This document shows, piece by piece, positions 1 through 7,836 of a stretch of 64,000 nt of DNA (position 1 is the first letter of the stretch; each line of letters begins with the position of its first letter). The stretch is from contig CP064999.1 in the NCBI GenBank assembly GCA_016700115.1, positions 2,046,001 through 2,110,000 of the forward strand, read 5' to 3'. This stretch comes from Sphingobacteriales bacterium. GTDB lineage: Bacteria > Bacteroidota > Bacteroidia > Chitinophagales > UBA2359. The notes under the pieces were generated by a model. The model saw nothing but the letters and a program-made list of their open reading frames with translations, was not told where the DNA came from and did no database searches. The position numbers and the translations under genes are program-made.

Positions 1-288
1 ATTCAGTTTTGTGTTATAAAACATGAAACCACCGTCAGTTGTACGCACGGCTTGGCCTTGAGCAATATCAGATGTCCAAAGAGTATCGCCGGTTTCTGAG
101 TTTAAAAGTACCATGCCCGGTTTCCTACCAGAACTCAAAAAGTTTCCGTCATCCATTTCGAATAAATCAAAGACTTCCACATCAGAGTTTGATAATGCAT
201 TTGATTTGAAGTGGCTAACCCAAACTTGTGCAAATACAAGTTGCGAGCAGAGCAGAACAGCCAACAAAGAGATTGAAATTTTTTTCAT
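1..288 (-). CDS. T9SS-type secreted propeller protein, N-terminal part (runs off window)
   Basis: The gene starts at 288 and continues beyond base 1, so only about 96 codons are visible. The first 20 or so residues form a signal peptide (MKKISISLLAVLLC...FAQ). The following sequence (VEVFDLFEMDDGNFLSSG, LLNSETGDTLWTS, TTDGGF) matches the N-terminus of the paralog at 6207-7829 along its length, so this is most likely a secreted repeat/propeller protein with a distal T9SS sorting domain. It starts 10 bp after the broken beta-helix gene at 299-2429, the same two-gene arrangement as 7837-9978 followed by 6207-7829. The function is unknown. Confidence 0.8.
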   Translation of the reverse strand, partial: MKKISISLLAVLLCSQLVFAQVWVSHFKSNALSNSDVEVFDLFEMDDGNFLSSGRKPGMVLLNSETGDTLWTSDIAQGQAVRTTDGGFMFYNTKLN

Positions 289-298
289 GGTATTGTAA

Positions 299-2429
299 TT
301 ATGGGTAAATGAACCAAAAAGGTTTCCATATGGCTTCAATAGAGTCCTCTGGGACTTCGGAGTTGAAATTGAAGGACTCTGTACATATCCATGCTACATT
401 GTCGCGTTCGTCATTATCAGAGGATTCTCCCAAATATAGAGGAGCACTATTGAAGTGAATATCTCCTACATTACCGACTATTTTTTGTAAATATGGAGGA
501 GAACCATAAGGAATTCCGTCCACATGTACTGCTTCTGCTACGGGCTGTCCCTCACCTACCGTAATTCTAATTTTCTTTTCACCCTCCTCGTCATTTTTAC
601 TCATCAGGATGGGATTGAAAAAATAAGGCATTCCGGGCGGAGTTTCACCTCCTGTTAGTAATCCGGATAGGGACAAACCTCTGCCAGCATCAGCGTTGGC
701 TTCGTTGAATACATAATAATTGCTATTGCCTGTACCAATATTTGGTAATTCTTTTACCGACAAAGCCCATTCTCGGGAGTTGGTATGTCCAAATCCTAAG
801 ATATCAACAGGGCGTTTGGACCTGCATCGAAAAATACGCCCGCACCCCCAAAAACTCCGTCTTCAGGGTCGGGAGTGGTGCCGGTCGAGTTTCTAAATCG
901 GACTACCTGACGGTATAACGGGAAAATACCGCCTTGTTGAAGAATAGACGCTCCGTTCCGCCACACACCATCAGGAAAATAATTTGGGCTGTATTCCGTA
1001 CTGCCTCCTATCCATTGTGCCGGTATTTCAAGCAACACCCTCCCCTCGCCGGTACAACCGATAAACAAGTTATAATTTACACCGCTTCTACTCCCGTAGT
1101 ATAAGCGCCGGTTAAATTTCCTTCGCTATGACAACCAAGATAAGTATTTCCCAATCCACTGTTATCAAATATTCCCCAACTTCCATTGCGGACTGTGTTC
1201 AAACTTACTATAGCGCCTGCATTGGCATCAATTCCGGCCACATAAAGTCCGTTTCTCTTACAATGGCTGATACGGGAATTGTATATCTGACTTACATTGA
1301 CATTTGTGTAAACGCTAATTGGGTATCCGTTGTTGACATTGTCACAGGCATAAACAAAAAACACTTCTGAAACGGCATTAATACTGCCATCATAAGTAGC
1401 TTTTATCCGAATAGGAAATTGTCCAAAAGGAAACGATGCGGTATCGGCATTAATACTAAATATAACTGAATTGGCAGCAATTGGTCCAGAAGAAACCTCA
1501 AAAAAGGCATTAGCAAAACAGATAAATCTTCACCTCCAATAAGTATTTCAATTTCTAAGTTATCTAATACGGTACTTCCGTCTAACTGTGTTTTATTAAC
1601 AAGATGCAAAAAGTTTATTTCTAAATCAGTGAGATTGGTATCAATATCCGGTACCGGACTAATTCCTACATATTCCGAATATCTGAATTGGATATAATTA
1701 TCAGGTAAAGGAGTGGGGGTTAATTGATTTAGAATATGTTCAGGGTCAGGAGGATTGGCTATCATTATGCCGTCAATTTCGTAAAATAGCCCCCATATTC
1801 TTTGCCCCTCAAGAAAAAAATTTCCGAAATTAGTACCAACCAATCTGATACCATCTCCCGGGAAGCCTCTAATGTTACAATTGTTGATTGCAGTACGTTT
1901 ATGTAGTACCATTCCATGTCCAAATCCAAAATCAGGATTGGCGGGATTTTGGTAAACTTCTGATGTATTGTTATAAATCAGCGAAAAGTCTTCTAAAGTG
2001 GGTTCTGCATTAGTGAGGAAATTGCCTTCTTCATCTATAAACTCCAAAATATCATATCCCGGTGACCAAACAAAATCAATTTCAGGTCCGATAGGCAAAG
2101 TGGGGTGATTGAGAAATGAACCTGTACCTAAACCATTATTGAAATGAACAATCAAACCGTCTGCCGGCAATGAAAGACCGCTATCGAAAGGATGAGGAGC
2201 AAACGGGGCGTTCACAAGCAGAAAGGTGTTGTTAGGACCTGCGCCTCTGATGATGGGTGCACCGAAAACCTGAAGGGTGTTGCTGAAATGATAGATTCCC
2301 GGAGGGAAATATATTACCCCCCCCATATATGTTATCACGCATAGATAATTGGGCTTCATAAAAAGCCTGTAACCAATCGCCGGTTGTAGGGTTGGGCGCA
2401 CTGGGCATAGTGGTTATATCAACTATCAT
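299..2429 (-). pseudogene. Frameshifted copy of the beta-helix protein at 7837-9978
   Basis: Read from 2429 to 299 this is the same protein as 7837-9978 but split into four or more frames. Comparison with the intact copy locates four single-base changes, all in homopolymers: C8 for C7 near 2320, A6 for A7 near 1500, T2 for T3 near 1086, and G3 for G4 near 808. Between about 549 and 2408 I find only a handful of substitutions. The first few codons and the last 85 or so residues are clearly diverged, but still end in the family signature (VAWICTESF...IWKPFW). It may be a real pseudogene, or an intact gene with consensus errors in a hard-to-polish duplicate. Confidence 0.85.
549..2408. repeat. 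Near-identical duplicated segment, copy 1
   Basis: This block matches 8096-9957 at a near-constant offset (7547 rising to 7549 because of homopolymer indels). Visible substitutions are few, for example near 688, 1611 and 1830. The flanking sequence on both sides is much more diverged although still homologous, which suggests homogenisation of the core by gene conversion rather than a fresh whole-gene duplication. Confidence 0.85.
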
Positions 2430-2644
2430 AATATATTGGGTTTATAGGTACTTTTCCTATTATTGCATTAAAATTTTAAAACAAATTAAGTAAAAATACT
2501 TTTTATATTTATCAAGCAATCAAGATTACTTAACTATGAAGGATTAACTTAGTCTTAACTGCTTTTTAAATAGAAGATATATTTAACTAAAAGCAAAGCA
2601 CTTTTTAACATCCAAAACCTTTTTAAAGAGAAGAATAGTTATGG

Positions 2645-4327
2645 TCATACTTCTCCAAAACTTCTCCAAGCTAACCCAACTTCTACATGTGTACATACCC
2701 ACCCTATCGGTGAACCCACCACAGGATTAGAGTTAAATACAATGTCACCAATTGTTGTCGGAACATCAGGAGCGGCGTTCGCTACATCTATTTTTATTCT
2801 GTTGGATCCTTTTCCCATAAAAAATCCTCTTGGAAATGCGACATGGCCCCATAATCGGTGACCGCTATAATTATCCGACAAATTGGCCTTTATACTTGAA
2901 AATGCCATCCCGGTAGTTACTTCTGCAGGGACTAATACAGGAATCGAACTCATTGGTTGGGCATAGTATCTCAACCGATACCAGTTATTGTATTCACCTA
3001 ATTCTTCAGGGGTAAATTCAAGCCGCCATCGCCCGAATGTAACACCTTCAAGGTTCTCAATTTTCATCTCTTCGATGGTTTCATTTACTGTTATTATCTC
3101 AACGTTGATTAAATTTTTACGATTTTGATTATTGGCTAATGAAATATTAATTTCAGCCAACTCTTCTTCATCAGTAGTGAGATCCATCTGTTCAAGCAAC
3201 TTTTGGCGTTGATCAATTAACTCTTCGAGTTGACGGTAAAGGTCAAATCTGAAACGTAAAGTGGTAATTTTAGTTTTATCGAGATGTTCTTTATCTAATC
3301 TTTCAAAAGGGAAACCACCGGTCTGAAAATCTTCGTTTGCACCAAATTCAAATATTACACCGGGAAATACACCGCCTGCGGTAAAATCGACAATGCTGCC
3401 CATCCTGTTTTCAAAACGTATTCCTCTGTTTTGGTTCTGTATATAAAAAGTTTGACCTCTCAATATAGTACCACTACCTATTGGGATTTCAGATTCTGAA
3501 CCCATCCATATTCCCGGCTTATCTATTTTGGGGGCTAATTGGTCATTTTCTGCAAAACAACCTAAAAACAATCCATTTTTTGCCTGATAGCTGATTGGCA
3601 AATTGCTTGTGCTGTTTATTCCAGCAGTATGGCAACCAACATAATTATTTCCGGCAAAACTTTGATCTATTATTGCTCCTAATGAATTTGCATTTGCATC
3701 CAATCCTAATATCACACCATTTGAAGCTTCAGTATAAAACCCATATCTGGCATTGCGATAGGATTTCACATGATAAAATTGACATCCGTTTGCCATTTCC
3801 AGAATATGAATTCCGTCATTTATTGCGAGTTCTATGTCTATATGTTTAAGAGTGGCAGGCTGCATCAACAAAATCCCGTGCTGCATTAGTCCGAGATCAG
3901 ATCTGCTGACTTTAAAATGCTCTAAAGTTACATCGTTTGTTAGAACTCTGATTGCAGGATTTATAACGTCTGTATTTGCATATTCAATTATGGTAGATTG
4001 TCTGCCATCTCCGCTAATTATAACAGAACGGTCAATATTTAATGGGTTTCGAATTGGGTATGTTGTATATGTTGCAGGATCAGGACCTGGGTCTAATGCA
4101 GTGCTGCTCGTATAGCTTGCTGGAAAGTACACTCGCTTTAGAGGAACTATTAAATTAAGCATAGTATTGAAAACAATATCCCAAGTATGCTCCCCTGTTT
4201 CCCCTGTTTCAATTGGCGGTACGCCGGCTAAAGTATCTAACAAATATTCGGGATTTGAAACAGGATTACTGCCTAATGAGGATTGCACAATATACGCACC
4301 AATTGCAAATTCAACGATATTAGTCAT
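2645..4327 (-). CDS. Right-handed beta-helix protein with coiled coil and C-terminal W-x-C-T motif
   Basis: A 560-residue protein without a signal peptide (MTNIVEFAIGAYIV...). The first 340 or so residues have the short hydrophobic, Gly/Asn-rich rungs of a pectate-lyase-type parallel beta-helix (RVYFPASYT, IISGDGRQSTIIEY, NNYVGCHTAG, KNGLFLGCFAEN). Residues of about 345-425 form a charged coiled coil (QLEELIDQRQKLLEQM). The C-terminus has a motif (GDIVFNSNP...GWVCTH...WRSFG) of the kind found at the ends of tail-spike-like beta-helix proteins. It is a close paralog of 4493-6184 and shares its end motif with the 713-residue protein. A surface adhesin or glycan-binding role is possible. No catalytic residues are obvious. 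Confidence 0.8.
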   Translation of the reverse strand: MTNIVEFAIGAYIVQSSLGSNPVSNPEYLLDTLAGVPPIETGETGEHTWDIVFNTMLNLIVPLKRVYFPASYTSSTALDPGPDPATYTTYPIRNPLNIDRSVIISGDGRQSTIIEYANTDVINPAIRVLTNDVTLEHFKVSRSDLGLMQHGILLMQPATLKHIDIELAINDGIHILEMANGCQFYHVKSYRNARYGFYTEASNGVILGLDANANSLGAIIDQSFAGNNYVGCHTAGINSTSNLPISYQAKNGLFLGCFAENDQLAPKIDKPGIWMGSESEIPIGSGTILRGQTFYIQNQNRGIRFENRMGSIVDFTAGGVFPGVIFEFGANEDFQTGGFPFERLDKEHLDKTKITTLRFRFDLYRQLEELIDQRQKLLEQMDLTTDEEELAEINISLANNQNRKNLINVEIITVNETIEEMKIENLEGVTFGRWRLEFTPEELGEYNNWYRLRYYAQPMSSIPVLVPAEVTTGMAFSSIKANLSDNYSGHRLWGHVAFPRGFFMGKGSNRIKIDVANAAPDVPTTIGDIVFNSNPVVGSPIGWVCTHVEVGLAWRSFGEV

Positions 4328-4357
4328 AATATTTATTGTTTAAAATGGTTTAATATT

Positions 4358-4440
4358 ATTCACCCGTTACAATCAACCGGACAATAGTTTGTTCGTTGGG
4401 GCGATGAGTTGTAGCTGGTTATGTAAAAGCCCGATACATT
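4358..4440 (-). pseudogene. Fossil of a T9SS C-terminal sorting domain
   Basis: Reverse reading of this intergenic stretch gives the end of a T9SS sorting domain: ...LQLIAP, then after a one-base shift EQTIVRLIVTGE and a stop. The corrected end of the 6207-7829 protein reads LQLITPNSQTTVRLVVSGE, so the two are homologous. This implies that a T9SS propeller/PKD gene once stood between the two beta-helix genes at 4493 and 4327, restoring the alternating two-gene module seen elsewhere in the array. Confidence 0.55.
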
Positions 4441-4492
4441 TATTTAAATCAAGGAGTATTTCAACATCTTGAACAAAGTTTTAAAGAAATAG

Positions 4493-6184
4493 CTATTCTT
4501 CAATCGTGTCAAATTTTCGCCAAGCTAATCCTCCTCCTACGTCTGCGCATATCCATCCCACATTTGAACCTATAGTAGGATTATAATTGAATATAATGTC
4601 TCCAAGTTTTGTAGGATTATCGGGTGCGGCATCCGATACTCCTACTTTTATTCTGTTAGAGCCTATTCCTATAAAAAATCCTCTTGGAAATGCGACATAA
4701 CCCAATAATCGGTAGCCGTCATTTTCCTGATGCAAATTAGCCTCATTACTTGAAAATGCCATACCGGTGTTAACTTCAGCCTCTACATCTGGAGGAATAA
4801 ATATATCCTGATTAATAATTTTGGGTTGGGCATAGTATCTCAAACGATACCAATCTTTGTATGAACCAGATATTTCGGGGGTATATTCAAGTCGCCATCG
4901 CCCGAATATAACACCATCAATCGTGTCAATAGGAATATCTTTGATGATTTCTTCTACTGCACTTATCTCAAGATTTATTAAGTTTTTCCGGTTTTGATTA
5001 TTGGCTAATGAAATTTTAATTTCAGCCAACTCCTCTTTATCTTTAGTGTGCTCCATTTGTTCAATCAACTTTTGACGTTGATCGATTAACTCTTCGAGTT
5101 GATGGTAAAGGTCAAATCTATAACGTAATGTGGCGATTTGTCTTTCGTCGATAAGCTCATTGTCTAATCTTTCGAATGGAAAACTTACAGTCTGAAAATC
5201 TTCGTTTGCACCAAATTCAAAAATAATACCTTCAAATATACCGCCTGCAGTAAAATCGACAATATTACCCATCATGTTTTCAAATCGGATCCCCCTGTTA
5301 TGGTTCTGTATATAAAAGGTTTGGCTTCTCCATATAGAACCACTACCCACAGGGGTTTCAGATTCTGCACCAATCCATATTCCCGGCTTATCTATTTTAG
5401 GGGCTAATTGGTCCCATTCTGCATAACAACCCAAAAACAAACCATTCTTTGCCTGATAACTGATTGGCTGGAAAGTGTCGTCAATCCCGGCAGTATGGCA
5501 TCCAACAAAAATATTTCCGGCATTGCTTTGATCCATAACTGCTGCTTCTGCATTTACATTTGCATCCAACCCAATTATTACTCCATTTGAAGCTTTCGTG
5601 TAAAATCCATATCTGGCATTGGAATATGATTTTACATAATAAAATTGACATCCGTTTGCTACTTCCAGAATGTGAATTCCATCATATAATGCGCGTTCTA
5701 TATAGAGTTGTTTAACTGTGGCAGGCTGCGACAATAATATCCCGTGTTCCATTAACCCTGTATTAGTTCTGCTGACTTTAAAATGCTCTAAAGTTACTCC
5801 GGGTGACAGAACTCTGATTGCCGGACTTTCATTGAATGTATCTGCATACTCTAATATGGTCGAGCGTCCGCCATCTCCGCACACAATAACAGGGCGGTCT
5901 ATATTTAAAGTATTGAGAATAGGATAACTTGGGTAAGTAGCCGGATTGGGAGCAGGGGCTAAAGCAGTGGTACTTGTATAGCTCGCCGGGAAATATATCC
6001 GTTTCGGGGTATTTCCTAAATTAAGCATAGCGTGGAAAACTCTATCCCAAGTATGATCACCTGTTTCAAGTGTTGGTTCTCCAGCTAAGGTATCTAACAG
6101 ATGATCAGGATCGGAAACAGGATTACTGTTTGCGGCTGCAAACATAGGATATGAGGTTAGGGCAAAATCAACGATATTAATCAT
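4493..6184 (-). CDS. Right-handed beta-helix protein with coiled coil (paralog of 2645-4327)
   Basis: 563 residues, no signal peptide, aligning from end to end with the neighbour at 2645-4327 (shared RIYFPASYTSTTAL, TLEHFKVSR, KNGLFLGC, FERLDNE, NQNRKNLIN, GRWRLEYTPE). The order is beta-helix (residues of about 1-340), charged coiled coil (about 345-425), and a C-terminal barrel-like region ending GDIIFNYNP...GWICADVGGGLAWRKF. It starts 22 bp after the stop of the T9SS gene upstream and is probably co-transcribed with the array. The function is unknown. Lack of a leader in a row of exported neighbours is odd and leaves open another export route or an intracellular role. Confidence 0.8.
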   Translation of the reverse strand: MINIVDFALTSYPMFAAANSNPVSDPDHLLDTLAGEPTLETGDHTWDRVFHAMLNLGNTPKRIYFPASYTSTTALAPAPNPATYPSYPILNTLNIDRPVIVCGDGGRSTILEYADTFNESPAIRVLSPGVTLEHFKVSRTNTGLMEHGILLSQPATVKQLYIERALYDGIHILEVANGCQFYYVKSYSNARYGFYTKASNGVIIGLDANVNAEAAVMDQSNAGNIFVGCHTAGIDDTFQPISYQAKNGLFLGCYAEWDQLAPKIDKPGIWIGAESETPVGSGSIWRSQTFYIQNHNRGIRFENMMGNIVDFTAGGIFEGIIFEFGANEDFQTVSFPFERLDNELIDERQIATLRYRFDLYHQLEELIDQRQKLIEQMEHTKDKEELAEIKISLANNQNRKNLINLEISAVEEIIKDIPIDTIDGVIFGRWRLEYTPEISGSYKDWYRLRYYAQPKIINQDIFIPPDVEAEVNTGMAFSSNEANLHQENDGYRLLGYVAFPRGFFIGIGSNRIKVGVSDAAPDNPTKLGDIIFNYNPTIGSNVGWICADVGGGLAWRKFDTIEE

Positions 6185-6206
6185 AATATTTTTTATCTAA
6201 GATGGT

Positions 6207-7829
6207 TTAAATCATTCCCCCGAAACTACCAACCGCACTGTAGTTTGGGAGTTTGGGGTGATGAGTTGCAGAAAGTAAAAGGCGGTATGTATGCGATGGC
6301 AGGATTCCGGAAGGTTGGTTGGGTTGCTCCCGGTAGAGGATATTGCCTGTAAGGTTAAACACCCGCAATTCTAAGGAAGCACCCGAAGAAATACCGTCTG
6401 CCTGCCAATAGATGTTTTGATTTGCCGAAACAGGGTTTGGATATAGTGTTGTTATGGACTGAATGGGATTATCGGGCTTATGTATGCCAGTAGCCACATC
6501 AATTTGGGTGCAAAGGGTATCGTTACCGCAGGGGTTGGTGGCGACGAGGCAAAGGTTGTAGGTTCCGGGGTTGGGATAGGTATAAACGGGAGTTGCAGTT
6601 TGGGCGGTATCCGAATTTCCGAACAACCAGGTATATTCGTGTGCGCCGGTGGAGGTATTGCTTACTATGTTTAGGGTGTAGTTGTCTATGGAATGGATAA
6701 AAGCGGCCTGCGGCCGGCAATTGCCTGTGGAATCCATTTTTACAAAAAAGGGATATCTTTCATTTAGTGGAGAGGTTATATGTACTGCAACTCCACCTAT
6801 AAGGTAACCACCGTCAGAAGTTTTTATAATAGTATTGCCAACTGTTCGATAGTTTTTGATCCTGATATGGTCGGACTGCCATTGTAAATTGCCGTTGTTA
6901 TCTATCTTGATTACCCAGAGTTTTTCATCACTATTAGTTCTTCCAACTGCAATATAGCCATCTGTGCCGGTGCTGATAATGTTGTGAAAACCATAAGTTC
7001 CTGGGACAACAGGAGGAATAGTGGTTTGATAAACATTACTCCAAATAAAATAGGTGTTTACGGCAACTTTTGCTATAGTGCGATTTCCAAAAGTTACAAT
7101 ATAACCGTCTCCTTCGTTTGAATGAATAATGCTTCGGGTTTCTGCATTAAAACCATCAATACAAGACTGACTTATTGAGCTTCCATTGGGAACTTTGATA
7201 AAACAGGAATGGCAATCATTACATTGTGCAAAAACCATCCATCCATTTCCTTCCAATAAAGGAACCATGTCGTTATTTGCACCTGCTGCCCAGTCATCTA
7301 ATGTTTGGACAGGTAGGGCCAAAATACGAACAGAACTTTGAAAATCGCCGGTTGAGCTGTTTAAGAACCAAGTGCAGTTATACTCATAAGGAAATGGTGC
7401 ATCACCAATTAAAATAGTTTGTGTTCTGCCGGAAAAATAAACGATATCTTCATTATTGGATACTGCTTCAAAAATTAAACCTAATCCTGTGGGATTTATA
7501 GCTGAAAATGGAATTTCCCATACTAAAACAAAATTGGAATCAAATTTTGTATTATTGACAATATATCCCCCATCGTTTGTTTGTACAATATGCCCGGCAG
7601 CAATATTGCTTGTCCACAGCGTATCACCGTTTTCTGAATTTATCATTATTAATCCGGGATCAAGACCGCTACACAGATAATTCCCATTCTCTAATTCAAC
7701 TAAATCCCAAACATTAGTATAACTAGGCCCTAAAATATAGTTAGGTATAAAAAAGCTCACCCAACCTTGAGCATTGACAAATTGTGTGCAGAGAAGAGCT
7801 GTAATTAGGTAGTAGATTAATTTATTCAT
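6207..7829 (-). CDS. Secreted propeller/PKD protein with T9SS sorting domain, frameshifted at the C-terminus
   Basis: 540 residues as read. An N-terminal signal peptide (MNKLIYYLITALLCTQFVNAQ) is followed by propeller-like repeats (NGNYLCSG, ENGDTLWTS, TNDGGYIVNN, SDGGYLIGG), a PKD domain (about 375-445: NTSTGAHEYTWLFGN...YPNPGTYNLCLVATN), and the start of a T9SS type A domain (LYPNPVSANQNIYW...RVFNLTGNILY). The last 30 or so residues are out of frame. Near 6300 a one-base shift restores TAFYFLQLITPNSQTTVRLV and ends at 6212, a canonical sorting-domain end. It starts 8 bp after the beta-helix gene 7837-9978. The protein is predicted to be exported to the cell surface by T9SS. Confidence 0.85.
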   Translation of the reverse strand: MNKLIYYLITALLCTQFVNAQGWVSFFIPNYILGPSYTNVWDLVELENGNYLCSGLDPGLIMINSENGDTLWTSNIAAGHIVQTNDGGYIVNNTKFDSNFVLVWEIPFSAINPTGLGLIFEAVSNNEDIVYFSGRTQTILIGDAPFPYEYNCTWFLNSSTGDFQSSVRILALPVQTLDDWAAGANNDMVPLLEGNGWMVFAQCNDCHSCFIKVPNGSSISQSCIDGFNAETRSIIHSNEGDGYIVTFGNRTIAKVAVNTYFIWSNVYQTTIPPVVPGTYGFHNIISTGTDGYIAVGRTNSDEKLWVIKIDNNGNLQWQSDHIRIKNYRTVGNTIIKTSDGGYLIGGVAVHITSPLNERYPFFVKMDSTGNCRPQAAFIHSIDNYTLNIVSNTSTGAHEYTWLFGNSDTAQTATPVYTYPNPGTYNLCLVATNPCGNDTLCTQIDVATGIHKPDNPIQSITTLYPNPVSANQNIYWQADGISSGASLELRVFNLTGNILYREQPNQPSGILPSHTYRLLLSATHHPKLPNYSAVGSFGGMI

Positions 7830-7836
7830 GGCATTG

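Noticed and set aside
1128..1370. 80-codon plus-strand open frame, repeated exactly at 8677-8919
   Set aside because: Antisense shadow of the duplicated beta-helix gene; its repetition only reflects the duplicated DNA.
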